Positions 24,722 to 33,602 are shown, counted from the first letter of the stretch. The stretch: DNA of 64,000 nt from an uncultured Lachnospiraceae bacterium (GCA_902779575.1 CACZBW010000012.1:1-64000), one strand, 5' to 3'. The notes: a model not told the origin generated them from the letters alone. Numbers and translations: made by a program.

Positions 24722-26074
24722 TTATTTAAAATACTCAAACTGCAGCTCATACAGCTTGACGGTATCCCCGTCCTCTATTCCCAGCTTCTCCAGGTCTCTC
24801 AGGATTCCCGTATCTTTCAGGAAATTCTGGAAGAAACGGAAGCCTTTCTCGGACTCCAGATTCGTATAGCCGAGCATCTTCTCCACCTTGGGTCCCTCCA
24901 CATGGAAGAGATGCGCATCCGACTTGTCCTTCCAGACTTCATAAGGCAGGTTGTTCCCCGGCATATGCTCCTCCGGGAAATACTCCTGTTCATAGACTTT
25001 CGTCTCAGACGGCATCTGATCGAGCAGTTTTTTGACCCCGTAGATCAGTTCTTTCAGCCCCTGGCCGGTGACGGCGGAAATGGCATAGACGGGAATCCCC
25101 TTCGGCTCATACTCAGCCCGGATCGCGGCGACCGGATCCGTAAAGTCTTCTGTCTCAGCCGCGCCATCTTCCGTTTCACTGCCGTCTTCGGAATAAAAGC
25201 CTTCCGGATAAAAGATCGCATCCACTTTATTTGCTGCGATCACCTGCGGTTTCTTTTCAAGATCAACCTTGTAGGCCGCCAGTTCCTGATTGATCTGCCG
25301 GATATCCTCCAGAGGGTCCCGCCCCTCGGTGGAAGCCGCGTCGACCACATGGATCAGGACCTTGCAGCGCTCAATATGGCGCAGGAATTCATGTCCCAGG
25401 CCTGCCCCTGTGCTCGCTCCCTCAATCAGTCCCGGAATATCCGCCACAACGAAGCCCTCCCCATAACCCAGCTCCACTACGCCAAGATTCGGGGTCAGCG
25501 TCGTAAAATGATAGTTCGCGATCTTCGGCTGCGCGTTAGAAATATGCGAAAGCAGGGTGGATTTTCCCACATTCGGGAAACCGATCAGCCCTACGTCCGC
25601 GATCATTTTAAGTTCCAGAACCACTTCCAGTTCTCTCGCGTCCTGCCCGGGCTGGGCGTAGACCGGCGCCTGCATGGTGGAGGTGGCATAGTGCATGTTG
25701 CCGTTTCCTCCCCTTCCGCCCTTCAGCACGACCTGCCTGCGGTTCTCCCCGGACATGTCCGCTATGACTTCTCCGCTTTCAGCCAGAGTCACTACGGTGC
25801 CTGCCGGGACTTTCAGGACGATGTCAGAGCCGTCCTTCCCGTGGCAGCGCTTTTTGCCGCCTTCCTCTCCGTCCGTCGCGGAATATTTTCTGTGATAGCG
25901 GTAGTCGGCCAGAGTGTTCATCCCGGGATCCACCTCGAAGACAACATCTCCGCCCCTGCCCCCGTCTCCGCCGTCCGGGCCGCCGTCCGGGACAAATTTT
26001 TCGCGGCGGAAACTGATATGTCCGTCACCGCCCTTTCCGGACCGGATCAGGATCTTCGCTCTGTCTGCAAACAT
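24722..26074 (-). CDS. obg: Obg-family GTPase
   Basis: 450 residues. It has the glycine-rich Obg fold (for example GKGGDGHISFRREKFVPDGG and GGRGGDVVF) and a G domain with GFPNVGKSTLL, DIPGLIEGA and ANKVD. A C-terminal OCT domain follows (about 360-430). Obg proteins act in late 50S assembly and stress signalling. An acidic insertion (about 300-325, with EDGSETEDGAAETE) lies inside the G domain. The ATG at 26074 is used because AAGGAAT precedes it; in-frame codons upstream lack a ribosome binding site. It follows rpmA in the rplU-prp-rpmA-obg order. The common downstream genes yhbY, nadD and rsfS are not present. Confidence 0.96.
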   Translation of the reverse strand: MFADRAKILIRSGKGGDGHISFRREKFVPDGGPDGGDGGRGGDVVFEVDPGMNTLADYRYHRKYSATDGEEGGKKRCHGKDGSDIVLKVPAGTVVTLAESGEVIADMSGENRRQVVLKGGRGGNGNMHYATSTMQAPVYAQPGQDARELEVVLELKMIADVGLIGFPNVGKSTLLSHISNAQPKIANYHFTTLTPNLGVVELGYGEGFVVADIPGLIEGASTGAGLGHEFLRHIERCKVLIHVVDAASTEGRDPLEDIRQINQELAAYKVDLEKKPQVIAANKVDAIFYPEGFYSEDGSETEDGAAETEDFTDPVAAIRAEYEPKGIPVYAISAVTGQGLKELIYGVKKLLDQMPSETKVYEQEYFPEEHMPGNNLPYEVWKDKSDAHLFHVEGPKVEKMLGYTNLESEKGFRFFQNFLKDTGILRDLEKLGIEDGDTVKLYELQFEYFK

Positions 26075-26145
26075 AATATTCCTTTCAAAAGAAAAGGGAT
26101 TGCGCAATCCGCAACCCCTTTGTTCTTCCCGCAATCTGATTCGGA

Positions 26146-26445
26146 TTATTCCGCTGCAGCTTCCACCTCAACCGGAATGATCGAAACCTGCTTCCTGAAC
26201 TTGCCAAGTCTGGAGAATCTGACGACTCCGTCAGCCTTTGCATACAGCGTATCATCCTTGCCGAGGCCGACATTCTGACCCGGATGGATATGGGTTCCGC
26301 GCTGTCTGTACAGGATGTTGCCGGCTTTGACAAACTGTCCGTCGGCTCTCTTTGCGCCAAGTCTCTTCGCTTCGGAGTCACGGCCGTTCTTTGTCGAGCC
26401 GACACCTTTCTTATGAGCGAAGAACTGAAGGTTCATATTCAGCAT
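26146..26445 (-). CDS. rpmA: 50S ribosomal protein L27 with cleavable N-terminal extension
   Basis: 99 residues. It begins [16 protein letters not shown], in which the segment through QFFA is the Firmicutes pro-peptide that Prp protease removes so that the mature HKKG end can reach the peptidyl-transferase centre. The body shows [20 protein letters not shown] and [10 protein letters not shown], standard for L27. GGGAGG precedes the ATG. The prp gene lies immediately upstream on the same strand. Confidence 0.98.
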   Translation of the reverse strand: MLNMNLQFFAHKKGVGSTKNGRDSEAKRLGAKRADGQFVKAGNILYRQRGTHIHPGQNVGLGKDDTLYAKADGVVRFSRLGKFRKQVSIIPVEVEAAAE

Positions 26446-26516
26446 AACAAATACCTCCCGAAATTCTCATCTCTGAACTGAGCGGTCTCCCGCTCTCACT
26501 CTTCGAACCTGCGGAC

Positions 26517-26843
26517 TCACGCAGGAGTCTCACAGTGAATCCGGATGTTCTCCGGATAACTCTGGGCCAGCTGCCTGATCCCGAGTTCCAGCGCTCTCAT
26601 GAGCAGCTGCGCGTCCCGGTCATCAGCATCCCCCAGCATACATCTCAGGTAGCCGCCATCTTCCGCCGCCTCTTCCTCGAGAGGAACGTCCGTGAACGTT
26701 TCGATCGCATTGGCCGTATTGATGGCAAGCGCCGATACCGCGCTGCACACAATATCGTATCCGTACTCTCCCGCTCCGGCATGGCCGGAAAAAAGAAAAC
26801 CGGTGAGCGATCCGCCCTTCTGGAATAAAGTGACCTCTATCAT
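26517..26843 (-). CDS. prp: ribosomal-processing cysteine protease Prp
   Basis: 108 residues with the Prp/YsxB pattern SGHAGAGEYGYDIVCSAVSAL, which holds the catalytic histidine (about residue 20) and cysteine (about 33). It cleaves the L27 N-terminal extension encoded by the next gene. It sits between rplU and rpmA as in other Firmicutes. The start follows AGGTACGTT, a modest ribosome binding site. Confidence 0.95.
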   Translation of the reverse strand: MIEVTLFQKGGSLTGFLFSGHAGAGEYGYDIVCSAVSALAINTANAIETFTDVPLEEEAAEDGGYLRCMLGDADDRDAQLLMRALELGIRQLAQSYPENIRIHCETPA

Positions 26844-26895
26844 AACGTACCTGCCAGCCGACCGAAAATCCGATCCGCTTTACTCCCTTCCGGGC

Positions 26896-27204
26896 TTAAG
26901 CGTTGATCTTCTCGATCTTAACCTGTGTGTACTGCTGTCTGTGGCCGTTTTTCTTGTGATATCCGGTTTTTCTCTTGTACTTGTAAACAATGACCTTCCT
27001 GAACTTGCCATTCTTTACCACGGAAGCGGTTACGGTTGCGCCTGCAACGTCGGAACCTGCCTTGAGACCGTCGTCTGTGCTTACTGCCAGAACCTGATCG
27101 AACGTAACATTCTCTCCTGCCTCTGCGCCGAGCTTTTCAACCTTGATCTCATCGCCTTCAGCGACCTTGTACTGTTTACCACCTGTTGCGATAATAGCGT
27201 ACAT
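26896..27204 (-). CDS. rplU: 50S ribosomal protein L21
   Basis: 102 residues beginning [20 protein letters not shown] and ending with the basic [19 protein letters not shown] region that binds 23S rRNA. It is first in the operon with prp, rpmA and obg. A consensus GGAGG lies upstream of the ATG, and a structured leader precedes it. Confidence 0.98.
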   Translation of the reverse strand: MYAIIATGGKQYKVAEGDEIKVEKLGAEAGENVTFDQVLAVSTDDGLKAGSDVAGATVTASVVKNGKFRKVIVYKYKRKTGYHKKNGHRQQYTQVKIEKINA

Positions 27205-27290
27205 CTGGGTTACCTCCCAATAAATTTACTCGCCAGATACGGCGGCATCCTGCATCAGGACGCACTTCTGCCTCTCTGCGCGGCATCCGT
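27205..27290 (-). promoter_or_regulatory. probable L21 leader RNA
   Basis: The rplU leader contains compact hairpins, for example GCGTCCTG/CAGGATGC and GCCG/TGGC, between the promoter and the ribosome binding site. Firmicutes rplU operons are known to carry an autoregulatory L21 leader in this position. I judge it by position and structure only; the consensus was not aligned. Confidence 0.4.
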
Positions 27291-27293
27291 AAT

Positions 27294-27322
27294 ATCCTAA
27301 CAGACGGGAAATTGTTTGTCAA
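27294..27322 (-). promoter_or_regulatory. rplU operon promoter
   Basis: TTGACA (27317-27322) and TAGGAT (27294-27299) are 17 bases apart on the minus strand. Confidence 0.7.
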
Positions 27323-27348
27323 GAAAATATTTTGCTGTCTGTTACTTC

Positions 27349-28347
27349 TCACGGCCTGTTTAAATCAGAACCTGATTCGCCGTGATCTTCTGTTTTCAGC
27401 GGCTCGTTTTTTACAGCGAAGCTGCGGTACTGCTCCTGCGGCATGTTGAAATCGATCCCGCAGACCAGATGAAGCAGGAGGGCCATGGTCAGCATGGTCA
27501 GGAGGGGGATCACGCAGGTCGTGACCAGCATGATAACAAAAGCTTCCATATACTGTCTTGCAAGTTCCCTGGTATCCGCCCCGAGCCCCGGAATACTTGT
27601 GATCGTATCCGCCGCGCCGCTGAAGAAGTCCTGTGTACTCTGAACCGCGGTTCCCACGGTTTCACTCACCGCTTCCCCGGCTCCGAATACCTTATCCTTC
27701 AGGGATCCGAACAGGGTTTTCTCTTTCTCAGTTTCCGCCGGCCATTCGGTTTCCACTTCCGTACTGCCTTCTGTTTCATCGTAGGGGAAGCCGGAGAGGT
27801 GATACTCTTTCTCCAGTTCCTGGGTAGCCTCAATAGTCGCGTTCACCGTCTTCTGATAAGTATCGTCTATCGTTCCCGCAATAAATATGCTCAGCGGAAT
27901 CACGGAGTAAAGCGCAATGCTGAACAGGAGCAGAGTATAAGTCAGGCGGCGCATCCACCCGAGCCTCCTGATCAGCATGCTGATGATCGCCAGGACCAGT
28001 CCGATTGGAATCAGGTATACAAAAGCCACCTGCCCCGTGATGCCCAGCAGATACTGTTCTGCGGTCAGCGCGGAAAGAATGATCAGGAAATCCTTGCCGA
28101 TATCCGCGATCTGGTTCGCATTCGGGGTTGCCGTATCCTCGGGAAGCAGGGAAATCAGGAACGCCGCGGAGCTTGCCGCGGCGATCAGATCCTTGGCATT
28201 GTCTTTCTTCTCCTCCAGATAGCTGATCCGCCTGTTATGATGTTCACTCTTCCCTGCCAGCGTCTTTCCGTAGAACACGGAAGCTGCGATTGCCGCGGTC
28301 AGCAGCAGGATAATCGTTATTTTTCTTGCAGTAGTATTCTCTTTCAT
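27349..28347 (-). CDS. multi-spanning membrane protein of unknown function
   Basis: 332 residues that I do not recognise. Hydrophobic segments are at about 9-25, 106-126, 136-158 and 268-296, with a weaker one near 53-69. The loop between the third and fourth strong segments (about 160-265) is acidic in its first part (for example STEVETEWPAETEKEK) and glycine/threonine-rich afterwards, and probably faces outside. The C-terminus is hydrophilic. It stands on the strand of the neighbouring discoidin-like gene and 128 bases downstream of it, so the two may be cotranscribed. The last codons overlap an inverted repeat (27350-27384) related to the leader at 62.8 kb. Confidence 0.7.
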   Translation of the reverse strand: MKENTTARKITIILLLTAAIAASVFYGKTLAGKSEHHNRRISYLEEKKDNAKDLIAAASSAAFLISLLPEDTATPNANQIADIGKDFLIILSALTAEQYLLGITGQVAFVYLIPIGLVLAIISMLIRRLGWMRRLTYTLLLFSIALYSVIPLSIFIAGTIDDTYQKTVNATIEATQELEKEYHLSGFPYDETEGSTEVETEWPAETEKEKTLFGSLKDKVFGAGEAVSETVGTAVQSTQDFFSGAADTITSIPGLGADTRELARQYMEAFVIMLVTTCVIPLLTMLTMALLLHLVCGIDFNMPQEQYRSFAVKNEPLKTEDHGESGSDLNRP

Positions 28348-28475
28348 CCGTTGCCTTCATTTCTTTATTATCGACTTCATGCAAGCAGAATCATAAAACA
28401 AAAGCGGATTTTTGTACACTTCCCAATTTCACAATTTATCTCCGGAAACCCCCTCCGGATTGAGCAATCTGTAAA

Positions 28476-29672
28476 TCAGAATCCGATATTCACATGATCC
28501 AGCCGGAAACTGGCCTTCCCGTTCCCGGCGGAAGGATTCACTCCGAAATAAGCCGTATACTTGTCGGCATTGATATAAGACTGCATGTATCTGTTCCAGA
28601 CCATGACCTTTCCGGTCACCCCGAGCAGTCCGTTTTCCGGCCAGTAATCCTCAATCCGGTCAAAATACAGCAGGCCGGCATCACCATAATCACCGGTACC
28701 GTTGATATACAGAATTCCTTCCCCTGACTGCTCCACATATTCCTGCTGGAAGGACGTCATTGTCTCGGGACGCAGGTTCGCTCCGAACAGTTCCGTCAGG
28801 ATCTGGTGCAGATCATAATCGGAAACCTCATTCAGCTCGCCCTGGGAACGGTCGATTCTTTCGTCCGCCGCATTATACTGATACCAGTACAGAACGCCTG
28901 CCTGCTCGGCGGCCGTCATATCCTTCGCCCACACGCTTCCCTGAAAGGCATTCTCACCCATGTGGCGGGTCCAGGCTTCCTGCGCCATCCGCGCAAGCTC
29001 ATATCTCTGGTTCTCTGTAAGATAAGTATTCTCCGCAGTAACAGAAGCGCTGCCGGATGAAGCCGGAGCTGATGGAACCGGAGCCGCAGGAGCAGTATTC
29101 CCCTGGCCGGATGCGGAAGTCCCTGTTCCCGTATACGGATAGCCTGTAAAACGCAGATCGCTGATGCAGGTATCCTCGTAGAGCCAGCCCGGCCGCACCT
29201 CGAGAATGGTCACCGTCACAATGCCGCTCCTGAGCGTGACCGGTTTGTCAAAAGTAAAGATATGTTCTCCCAGTCCGCCCTCGATATAATGGTTCGCCTC
29301 ATAGGTCACGTCCACGCTGCAGACAGTGGTATCCATCATGATCTGCAGCCTGGTCGGGGCACTGTTCCGGTAGAAAGTGTCGTGTGATTTCTGATAGCCT
29401 GTATAAATCACGCCTCCGGTCAGGACCGTTCCGGCAGGAAACTCATAAGTAAGGGTCTCGCCGATCCCGTTGCCCGGCACATTCTCCACCCAGGCCGTTG
29501 AAGAATTGTAATCCGAAAGGGAATAAGTCGTATAGTTATGCACGCCGTCTTCCAGCGTGGAAGAAGCCGTTATGCTGGTCGCTCTCAAAGGTTCGTCGGC
29601 CGCCGCGGGGCCTGCAAGCAGAATAAGCGGGACAATTGCTGCGGTAAATGCCTTGCAAAGAAATCTTTTCAT
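28476..29672 (-). CDS. secreted protein with N-terminal discoidin-like carbohydrate-binding domain
   Basis: 398 residues from an ATG at 29672 with GGAGG upstream. A clear signal peptide (MKRFLCK, hydrophobic core to about residue 24, AAA-D cleavage) is followed by a domain at about 31-178. That domain shows ASSTL, SDYNSSTAWVENV, GNGIGETLTYEF and IYTGYQKSHDTFYRN, the pattern of the discoidin-related NADase-type glycan-binding domain. A serine/proline/alanine linker (about 183-214) leads to a C-terminal part of about 185 residues. This part contains ELARMAQEAWTRH and ends with a polar segment, and I do not recognise it. It probably binds extracellular glycans; no catalytic motif was identified. 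Confidence 0.75.
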   Translation of the reverse strand: MKRFLCKAFTAAIVPLILLAGPAAADEPLRATSITASSTLEDGVHNYTTYSLSDYNSSTAWVENVPGNGIGETLTYEFPAGTVLTGGVIYTGYQKSHDTFYRNSAPTRLQIMMDTTVCSVDVTYEANHYIEGGLGEHIFTFDKPVTLRSGIVTVTILEVRPGWLYEDTCISDLRFTGYPYTGTGTSASGQGNTAPAAPVPSAPASSGSASVTAENTYLTENQRYELARMAQEAWTRHMGENAFQGSVWAKDMTAAEQAGVLYWYQYNAADERIDRSQGELNEVSDYDLHQILTELFGANLRPETMTSFQQEYVEQSGEGILYINGTGDYGDAGLLYFDRIEDYWPENGLLGVTGKVMVWNRYMQSYINADKYTAYFGVNPSAGNGKASFRLDHVNIGF

Positions 29673-29725
29673 ACTTCCCCTCCTTAAAAACAGTTCGTTC
29701 CTGTCGACGTTACTGTTGTGATTCC

Positions 29726-29852
29726 GCTGCCGGAAAATGCGCGCGACCTGCATAAAAAGAATCGTTTTCCCCATGACGAAAGCCCCGCCGCGCAGCGGCT
29801 TTTACCCCGGTTCCGGCAGCATATCCCTGAACTGTAATGCAATCCCATTATA
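29726..29852 (-). promoter_or_regulatory. structured leader of the discoidin-like gene
   Basis: A minus-strand -10 box TATAAT (29847-29852) has only a weak -35 partner. The transcript would carry a perfect 10-bp helix (GCTGCCGGAA / TTCCGGCAGC, 29726-29735 with 29811-29820) enclosing a second hairpin (AAAGCC with GGCTTT plus GCCGC with GCGGC). It matches no riboswitch core that I know. The rest of the 29673-30012 gap holds only this leader and the flotillin terminator. Confidence 0.45.
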
Positions 29853-29929
29853 AAACAACTCACTGTCCTTTAAAACCTGACCTACGGGAAATTAAGGGAA
29901 AATGTCAAGGATCTTCAGATTTAATGACG

Positions 29930-29955
29930 AAGAGCCGGACTTTTTACAGTCCGGC
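29930..29955 (-). terminator. hairpin after the flotillin gene
   Basis: A perfect 8-bp stem (GCCGGACT / AGTCCGGC) with a 6-base loop lies 58 bases past the flotillin stop. The minus-strand tail is TCTTCGTC, poor in T, so termination may be inefficient. Confidence 0.45.
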
Positions 29956-30012
29956 CCTCCGCCGCAATTACAGATGATTTATTCAGAGTTCAGCAGACGC
30001 TTTCCCGTTCTC

Positions 30013-31602
30013 TTACTCTTCGGCATTCACTGCTGTGCCGTCAGCAGAATCTGCATCTTTGCCTTCTTCAGCCGCAGCCGTCTGATTCGGGGTGATGCTG
30101 ACTCCGTTTCCGGAAAACTCGATTTTGCGGTTTACTTTGGCGTCATAGGTATTGGCCTTCATAATCTCTGATAAATCTACGCCCGTCGCCTCAGACATGG
30201 TGTCAAACACCTGCTTCATCACTATGGGGAGATTCGCGGAAATCTGGGAGGCCCCTGAAGCGCCTTCGCCTGTTCCATAGATATTGATCTTGTCGATCTG
30301 GGACAGAGGCTTCGCGATTTCGGCAGCCATCTCAGGCATGATCCGGATCATCATCTCGGCCATTGCAGCCCCGTTATACTTCTTGTATGCTTCCGCCTTC
30401 TTTTCCATGGCTTCCGCTTCCGCAAGGCCTCTGGCGCGGATGTTCTCCGCCTCCGCCAGACCCTTCGCACGGATTCCGGCAGCCTCCGCGTCGTACCTGG
30501 CTTTAATGCCGGCCGCTTCCTGCTCTGCCGCGTACCTGGATGCTTCCGCCTGGGCTTTCTGTGCTTCGGCTTTCTTCAGTTCCTCGTACTTCTGGGCTTC
30601 CGCTCTCTTCTGGCGCTGGATCAGATCGGCCTCAGCCTCTTTCTCCATGCGGTATTTCTCCGCGTCGGCTGCTTTCTCGACCTGTGCGGCCAGCTCCTGT
30701 TCCCGGACCTGTACTTCCTTCTGCTTCAGTTCGGCGTCACGCTCTGTCTTCGCGATCTGCGCATTCACCGTAGCTGTCTGGATGGATTTCTGCTGTTCCT
30801 GCTGCTGAATCTCGTATGCTGCGTCCGCCACAGCTTTCGCTGTATCGGAGTGTCTCTTCAGTTCCGCCTGACGGATCAGAAGGGCGTTGTTCTTCTCGGC
30901 AATCTCTGTCTGGGCAGCCACACGGGCGTCATTTGCCGCCTTGTCCGCCTCGGCCTGCGCAATCGCCACATCTCTGTCAGCCTGGGCTTTCGCAATCGCC
31001 GCGTCCTTCTTGATCCTTGAAGTGTTGTCCATACCGAGGTCGCTGATCAGGCCTTTCTCATCCGTGACATTCTGGATATTGCAGGAAAGAATCTCGATAC
31101 CGAGCTTGTGCATATCCTTGGATGCCTTTTCCATAACCTGGTCGGAGAAGGAATCCCTGTCGGTGTTGATGGTCTTTAAAGCCAGCGTACCGATAATCTC
31201 ACGCATATTACCCTGCAGGGAATCCTTGAGATCTTCTGTGATCTGCTCCGCCTTCTTGTTCAGGAAGTTCTTGGCGGCCAGCTGGATCGACTCAGGTGAA
31301 GTGCCGATCCTTACTTTCGCGACCGCGTCTACATTTACATTGATGAAATCATTCGTCGGGACGGACTGTTCTGTCTTAATGTCTACTGTCATCTGTCCCA
31401 GATACAGGACGTCAACCCGCTCCAGAATCGGGATTTTGATTCCTGCCCGCCCGATCAGGATTCTCGGATTCTTCCTCAGACCGGAAATAATGTAAGCTTT
31501 GTCCGGCGGGGCTTTGACATAACCGGCAAGAAGAATCGCCAGGCCGAGGCCCACAATGATCAGAACCGGGAGATAGGGAATTAACATGTTCAGGATTCTC
31601 AT
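30013..31602 (-). CDS. flotillin-family (SPFH) membrane scaffold protein
   Basis: 529 residues. An N-terminal hydrophobic segment (about 5-27) anchors the protein and is followed by an SPFH domain (for example KAYIISGLRKNPRILIGRAG and SVPTNDFINVNVDAVAKV). A long alanine/glutamate/lysine-rich coiled coil follows (about 200-410), with repeats such as EAAGIKARYDAEAAGIRAKG, typical of FloT/YqiK proteins. The C-terminus is acidic. Flotillins organise membrane microdomains and affect signalling and secretion. No NfeD gene is adjacent. The gene sits behind a predicted manganese riboswitch with a terminator, which is the most unusual feature of its control. The ATG follows GGAGGTGCGCT. Confidence 0.93.
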   Translation of the reverse strand: MRILNMLIPYLPVLIIVGLGLAILLAGYVKAPPDKAYIISGLRKNPRILIGRAGIKIPILERVDVLYLGQMTVDIKTEQSVPTNDFINVNVDAVAKVRIGTSPESIQLAAKNFLNKKAEQITEDLKDSLQGNMREIIGTLALKTINTDRDSFSDQVMEKASKDMHKLGIEILSCNIQNVTDEKGLISDLGMDNTSRIKKDAAIAKAQADRDVAIAQAEADKAANDARVAAQTEIAEKNNALLIRQAELKRHSDTAKAVADAAYEIQQQEQQKSIQTATVNAQIAKTERDAELKQKEVQVREQELAAQVEKAADAEKYRMEKEAEADLIQRQKRAEAQKYEELKKAEAQKAQAEASRYAAEQEAAGIKARYDAEAAGIRAKGLAEAENIRARGLAEAEAMEKKAEAYKKYNGAAMAEMMIRIMPEMAAEIAKPLSQIDKINIYGTGEGASGASQISANLPIVMKQVFDTMSEATGVDLSEIMKANTYDAKVNRKIEFSGNGVSITPNQTAAAEEGKDADSADGTAVNAEE

Positions 31603-31671
31603 AGCGCACCTCCTTGTGCAGAAAATGGTCTCGTGCTCTCAATGGCTTCGGCCTTTCTTCATCCGGAGGAT

Positions 31672-31829
31672 AAAAAAAGACTCCCACCGTGAGCACTCAG
31701 TGCCACAGTGAAAGTCTTGCTGTCTCAATTGAACCGGACACACTCATGCCGTCCTGACGGTTTCAACCACCGGCCAAAGTTTTTCAGCCGGTCAGCTACT
31801 CCCTTTCTGCTGTTGGAAAGAATGGTAAC
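31672..31829 (-). promoter_or_regulatory. yybP-ykoY (Mn2+) riboswitch with terminator, upstream of flotillin
   Basis: The minus-strand promoter TACCAT (31824-31829) with TTGATC (31847-31852) is followed by GAAAGGGAGTAGCTG, the L1 signature of the yybP-ykoY class. CCGTCAGGACGG and CCGGTTCAATTGAG form the second coaxial arm. The 3' end AGCAAGACTTTC (around 31711-31722) closes P1 with GAAAG. The same AAGACTTTC then forms the 5' arm of a terminator (ending in T7 at 31672-31678). Ligand binding and termination are thus mutually exclusive, as in an ON switch. The class binds Mn2+. The aptamer spans roughly 31709-31816. I compared it with the consensus from memory. Confidence 0.78.
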
Positions 31830-31911
31830 ACAGGACGGATTCCGGATCAATAAAGGATCCATGAAAAAATTATGAAGAAAAACTGTATATCGGTTCCGCT
31901 GCGCTCTGTAC

Positions 31912-31948
31912 AATAAAATCAGGCGAACCTTTCAGTCCTGATTTTATT
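31912..31948. terminator. terminator after the M15 peptidase gene
   Basis: A perfect 12-bp stem, AATAAAATCAGG (31912-31923) and CCTGATTTTATT (31937-31948), in which the stem itself supplies the T-rich tail on either strand. Confidence 0.7.
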
Positions 31949-31961
31949 CTGCACGAACCAT

Positions 31962-32672
31962 TCACTGCCAGTCAGGATACCAGCCGGCAATCCTTTCATC
32001 CGGTATCTCAAAATGCTGATAATCCTTACGGTCGGGCCATTCTCCGCCCCAGACAAAGCCGTGTTCGATGAACAGGTCGTAACATAAGTCACCTTTTACA
32101 ATTTTATAATCAAACTCTGCGCTTCTGTCCAGATAAGGCTCTCCCGTAACCGGTTCGATGATCCGTACCCCGTCAACAAGCTTTGTGTAGGGATTATAGA
32201 GCGTATTGAGATCCACAGCGAGGCCGAGCCCGTGTTTCGAGATCCTTCCGGTATGGGAGATAAAGCGGAAATTGAAGCAGGAAGAGTTATTGTCCTCCAT
32301 GCACAGCTCATCGTCCGCATCATATTCGTCGACGAGCCTTATTTTTTCAACCGGATAACCGCTTTCATATAATTCCTTCAGGATTGCAAGCACATCTTCC
32401 GCTATGTGCCTGTTTACGATCATCTCTCCCTCGAGAGTATTCCCTTCTGTATCTTTGTGAAGCACATGAAGATACCGCAGATCGTCTCTGGGAAGGGTGC
32501 ATTCTTCTTTGAAGGATTTTCCGTCGATCCGTGAAAAAATCTCATCCGTGATTTCGGAGATATAAAAGGAATCCGTCTGCATATCAGCCTCAGTATCCTT
32601 TGCGGCGGCACAGGCTGAAAAGAGCAGCACGATTCCAAGCGATATCAGACCTGCAAAGTTTCTCTTAAGCAT
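31962..32672 (-). CDS. M15-family D,D-carboxypeptidase-like lipoprotein
   Basis: 236 residues. The signal peptide ends in a lipobox (LLFSAC, cysteine about 21), so the protein is a lipoprotein at the outer face of the membrane. The VanY/M15 metal site is visible: SKHGLGLAVDLN (zinc histidine and aspartate) and QHFEI near the C-terminus, with FVWGGEWPDRKDYQHF before it. The family trims D-Ala-D-Ala or related stem peptides, so a role in cell-wall modification or recycling is likely. The start overlaps the end of the epimerase gene by 8 bases, so translation is coupled. Confidence 0.85.
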   Translation of the reverse strand: MLKRNFAGLISLGIVLLFSACAAAKDTEADMQTDSFYISEITDEIFSRIDGKSFKEECTLPRDDLRYLHVLHKDTEGNTLEGEMIVNRHIAEDVLAILKELYESGYPVEKIRLVDEYDADDELCMEDNNSSCFNFRFISHTGRISKHGLGLAVDLNTLYNPYTKLVDGVRIIEPVTGEPYLDRSAEFDYKIVKGDLCYDLFIEHGFVWGGEWPDRKDYQHFEIPDERIAGWYPDWQ

Positions 32673-33561
32673 GAATTAAAATCCTGTACTGCGCAGTGAA
32701 TTCCTTCCCGGCTTCCAGGCTCAGGATGCCGTATTTGTCCGGAAGCTCACCTTCAAAGCCCAGATTGTCAGCGCTGCCGTACCAGGGTTCCAGGCAGACA
32801 AACGGCGCCTCATCTGATTTGGACCAGATGCCGAAATCCGGGAATCCGGCGCAGGATATTGTCACATAAGGCTTTTTGTCCGGGGTGCAGAGAGAAATCT
32901 GCTTTATGGTCTGATTCCGGAAGACATAGGTATCGACGTCAAACAGATGGTCGCGGATCTTCAGATACCCGTCCTCTGTTTCAAGCTCGAAGCTTTCCCG
33001 GTTATTAATCGTACCTGTCGCCTTGTCGGGCGTCATATAAGGGATCCTGTTCAATCCGTGGAAATCCAGCCAGTACTGGTCTTTCTTTTCTCCTTCCCGG
33101 ACTGGTACACGGAATGCCGGATGCGCGCCGACGGAAAAATAAAGTGTTTCTGAGTCAGAGGGGTTGCGGACAATCCAGCGAACCGTGATCTCCCTTCCTT
33201 TCAGAATGTGAACCACATCAAACTGAAACGCGAAGGGATAGATCTGCCGGGAGGCGTCCGAATCCGCAAGCTCCCAGCTTATGGAATCTTCTGTCCTTCC
33301 CGCGGGACGAAAAACAGAAGTTCTGGCAAAACCATGCTGTCCGATCTCATATTCCTTTCCATCATAGCGGTAGACGCCGCCGTACATCTTCCCGACAAAG
33401 GGGAAGAGAACCGGCGCGTGGTAAGACCAGAATTTCGGATCCCCTTCCCACAGCAGTTCCCGGTCATTCTCCTTATCATAGATCCCTGTCAGCTGGCCTC
33501 CTCTTTCCTCGAATGTGAGGCGGAGATATTCATTTTCAAGATACTGTGTCTCTGTTCCCAT
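32665..33561 (-). CDS. aldose 1-epimerase family protein
   Basis: 298 residues of the galactose-mutarotase fold. The N-terminal pattern ENEYLRLTFEERGGQLTGIY is typical, followed by WSYHAPVLFPFVGKMYGG. GQHGFARTSVF holds the general-base-region histidine, and SVGAHPAFRVPV is the other conserved histidine segment. It resembles LacX-type members, whose substrates are sugars or sugar phosphates. The ATG at 33561 has AGGAAG six bases upstream; the upstream TTG is unlikely. It follows aroK by 41 bases. What it acts on in this operon is not clear. Confidence 0.9.
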   Translation of the reverse strand: MGTETQYLENEYLRLTFEERGGQLTGIYDKENDRELLWEGDPKFWSYHAPVLFPFVGKMYGGVYRYDGKEYEIGQHGFARTSVFRPAGRTEDSISWELADSDASRQIYPFAFQFDVVHILKGREITVRWIVRNPSDSETLYFSVGAHPAFRVPVREGEKKDQYWLDFHGLNRIPYMTPDKATGTINNRESFELETEDGYLKIRDHLFDVDTYVFRNQTIKQISLCTPDKKPYVTISCAGFPDFGIWSKSDEAPFVCLEPWYGSADNLGFEGELPDKYGILSLEAGKEFTAQYRILIHA

Positions 33562-33602
33562 ATTCTCTTCCTTTCCCGGTTTCTGATACCGCCGTTTGCT
33601 TT

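Noticed and set aside
27382..28497. Plus-strand open frame of 371 codons opposite the membrane-protein gene
   Set aside because: No recognisable family and an unlikely composition; the minus-strand frame has hydrophobic segments consistent with a real membrane protein.
29726..29820. Cyclic di-GMP riboswitch in the discoidin-protein leader
   Set aside because: AAAGCC-like sequence is present, but the conserved GEMM loops and tetraloop receptor are not.
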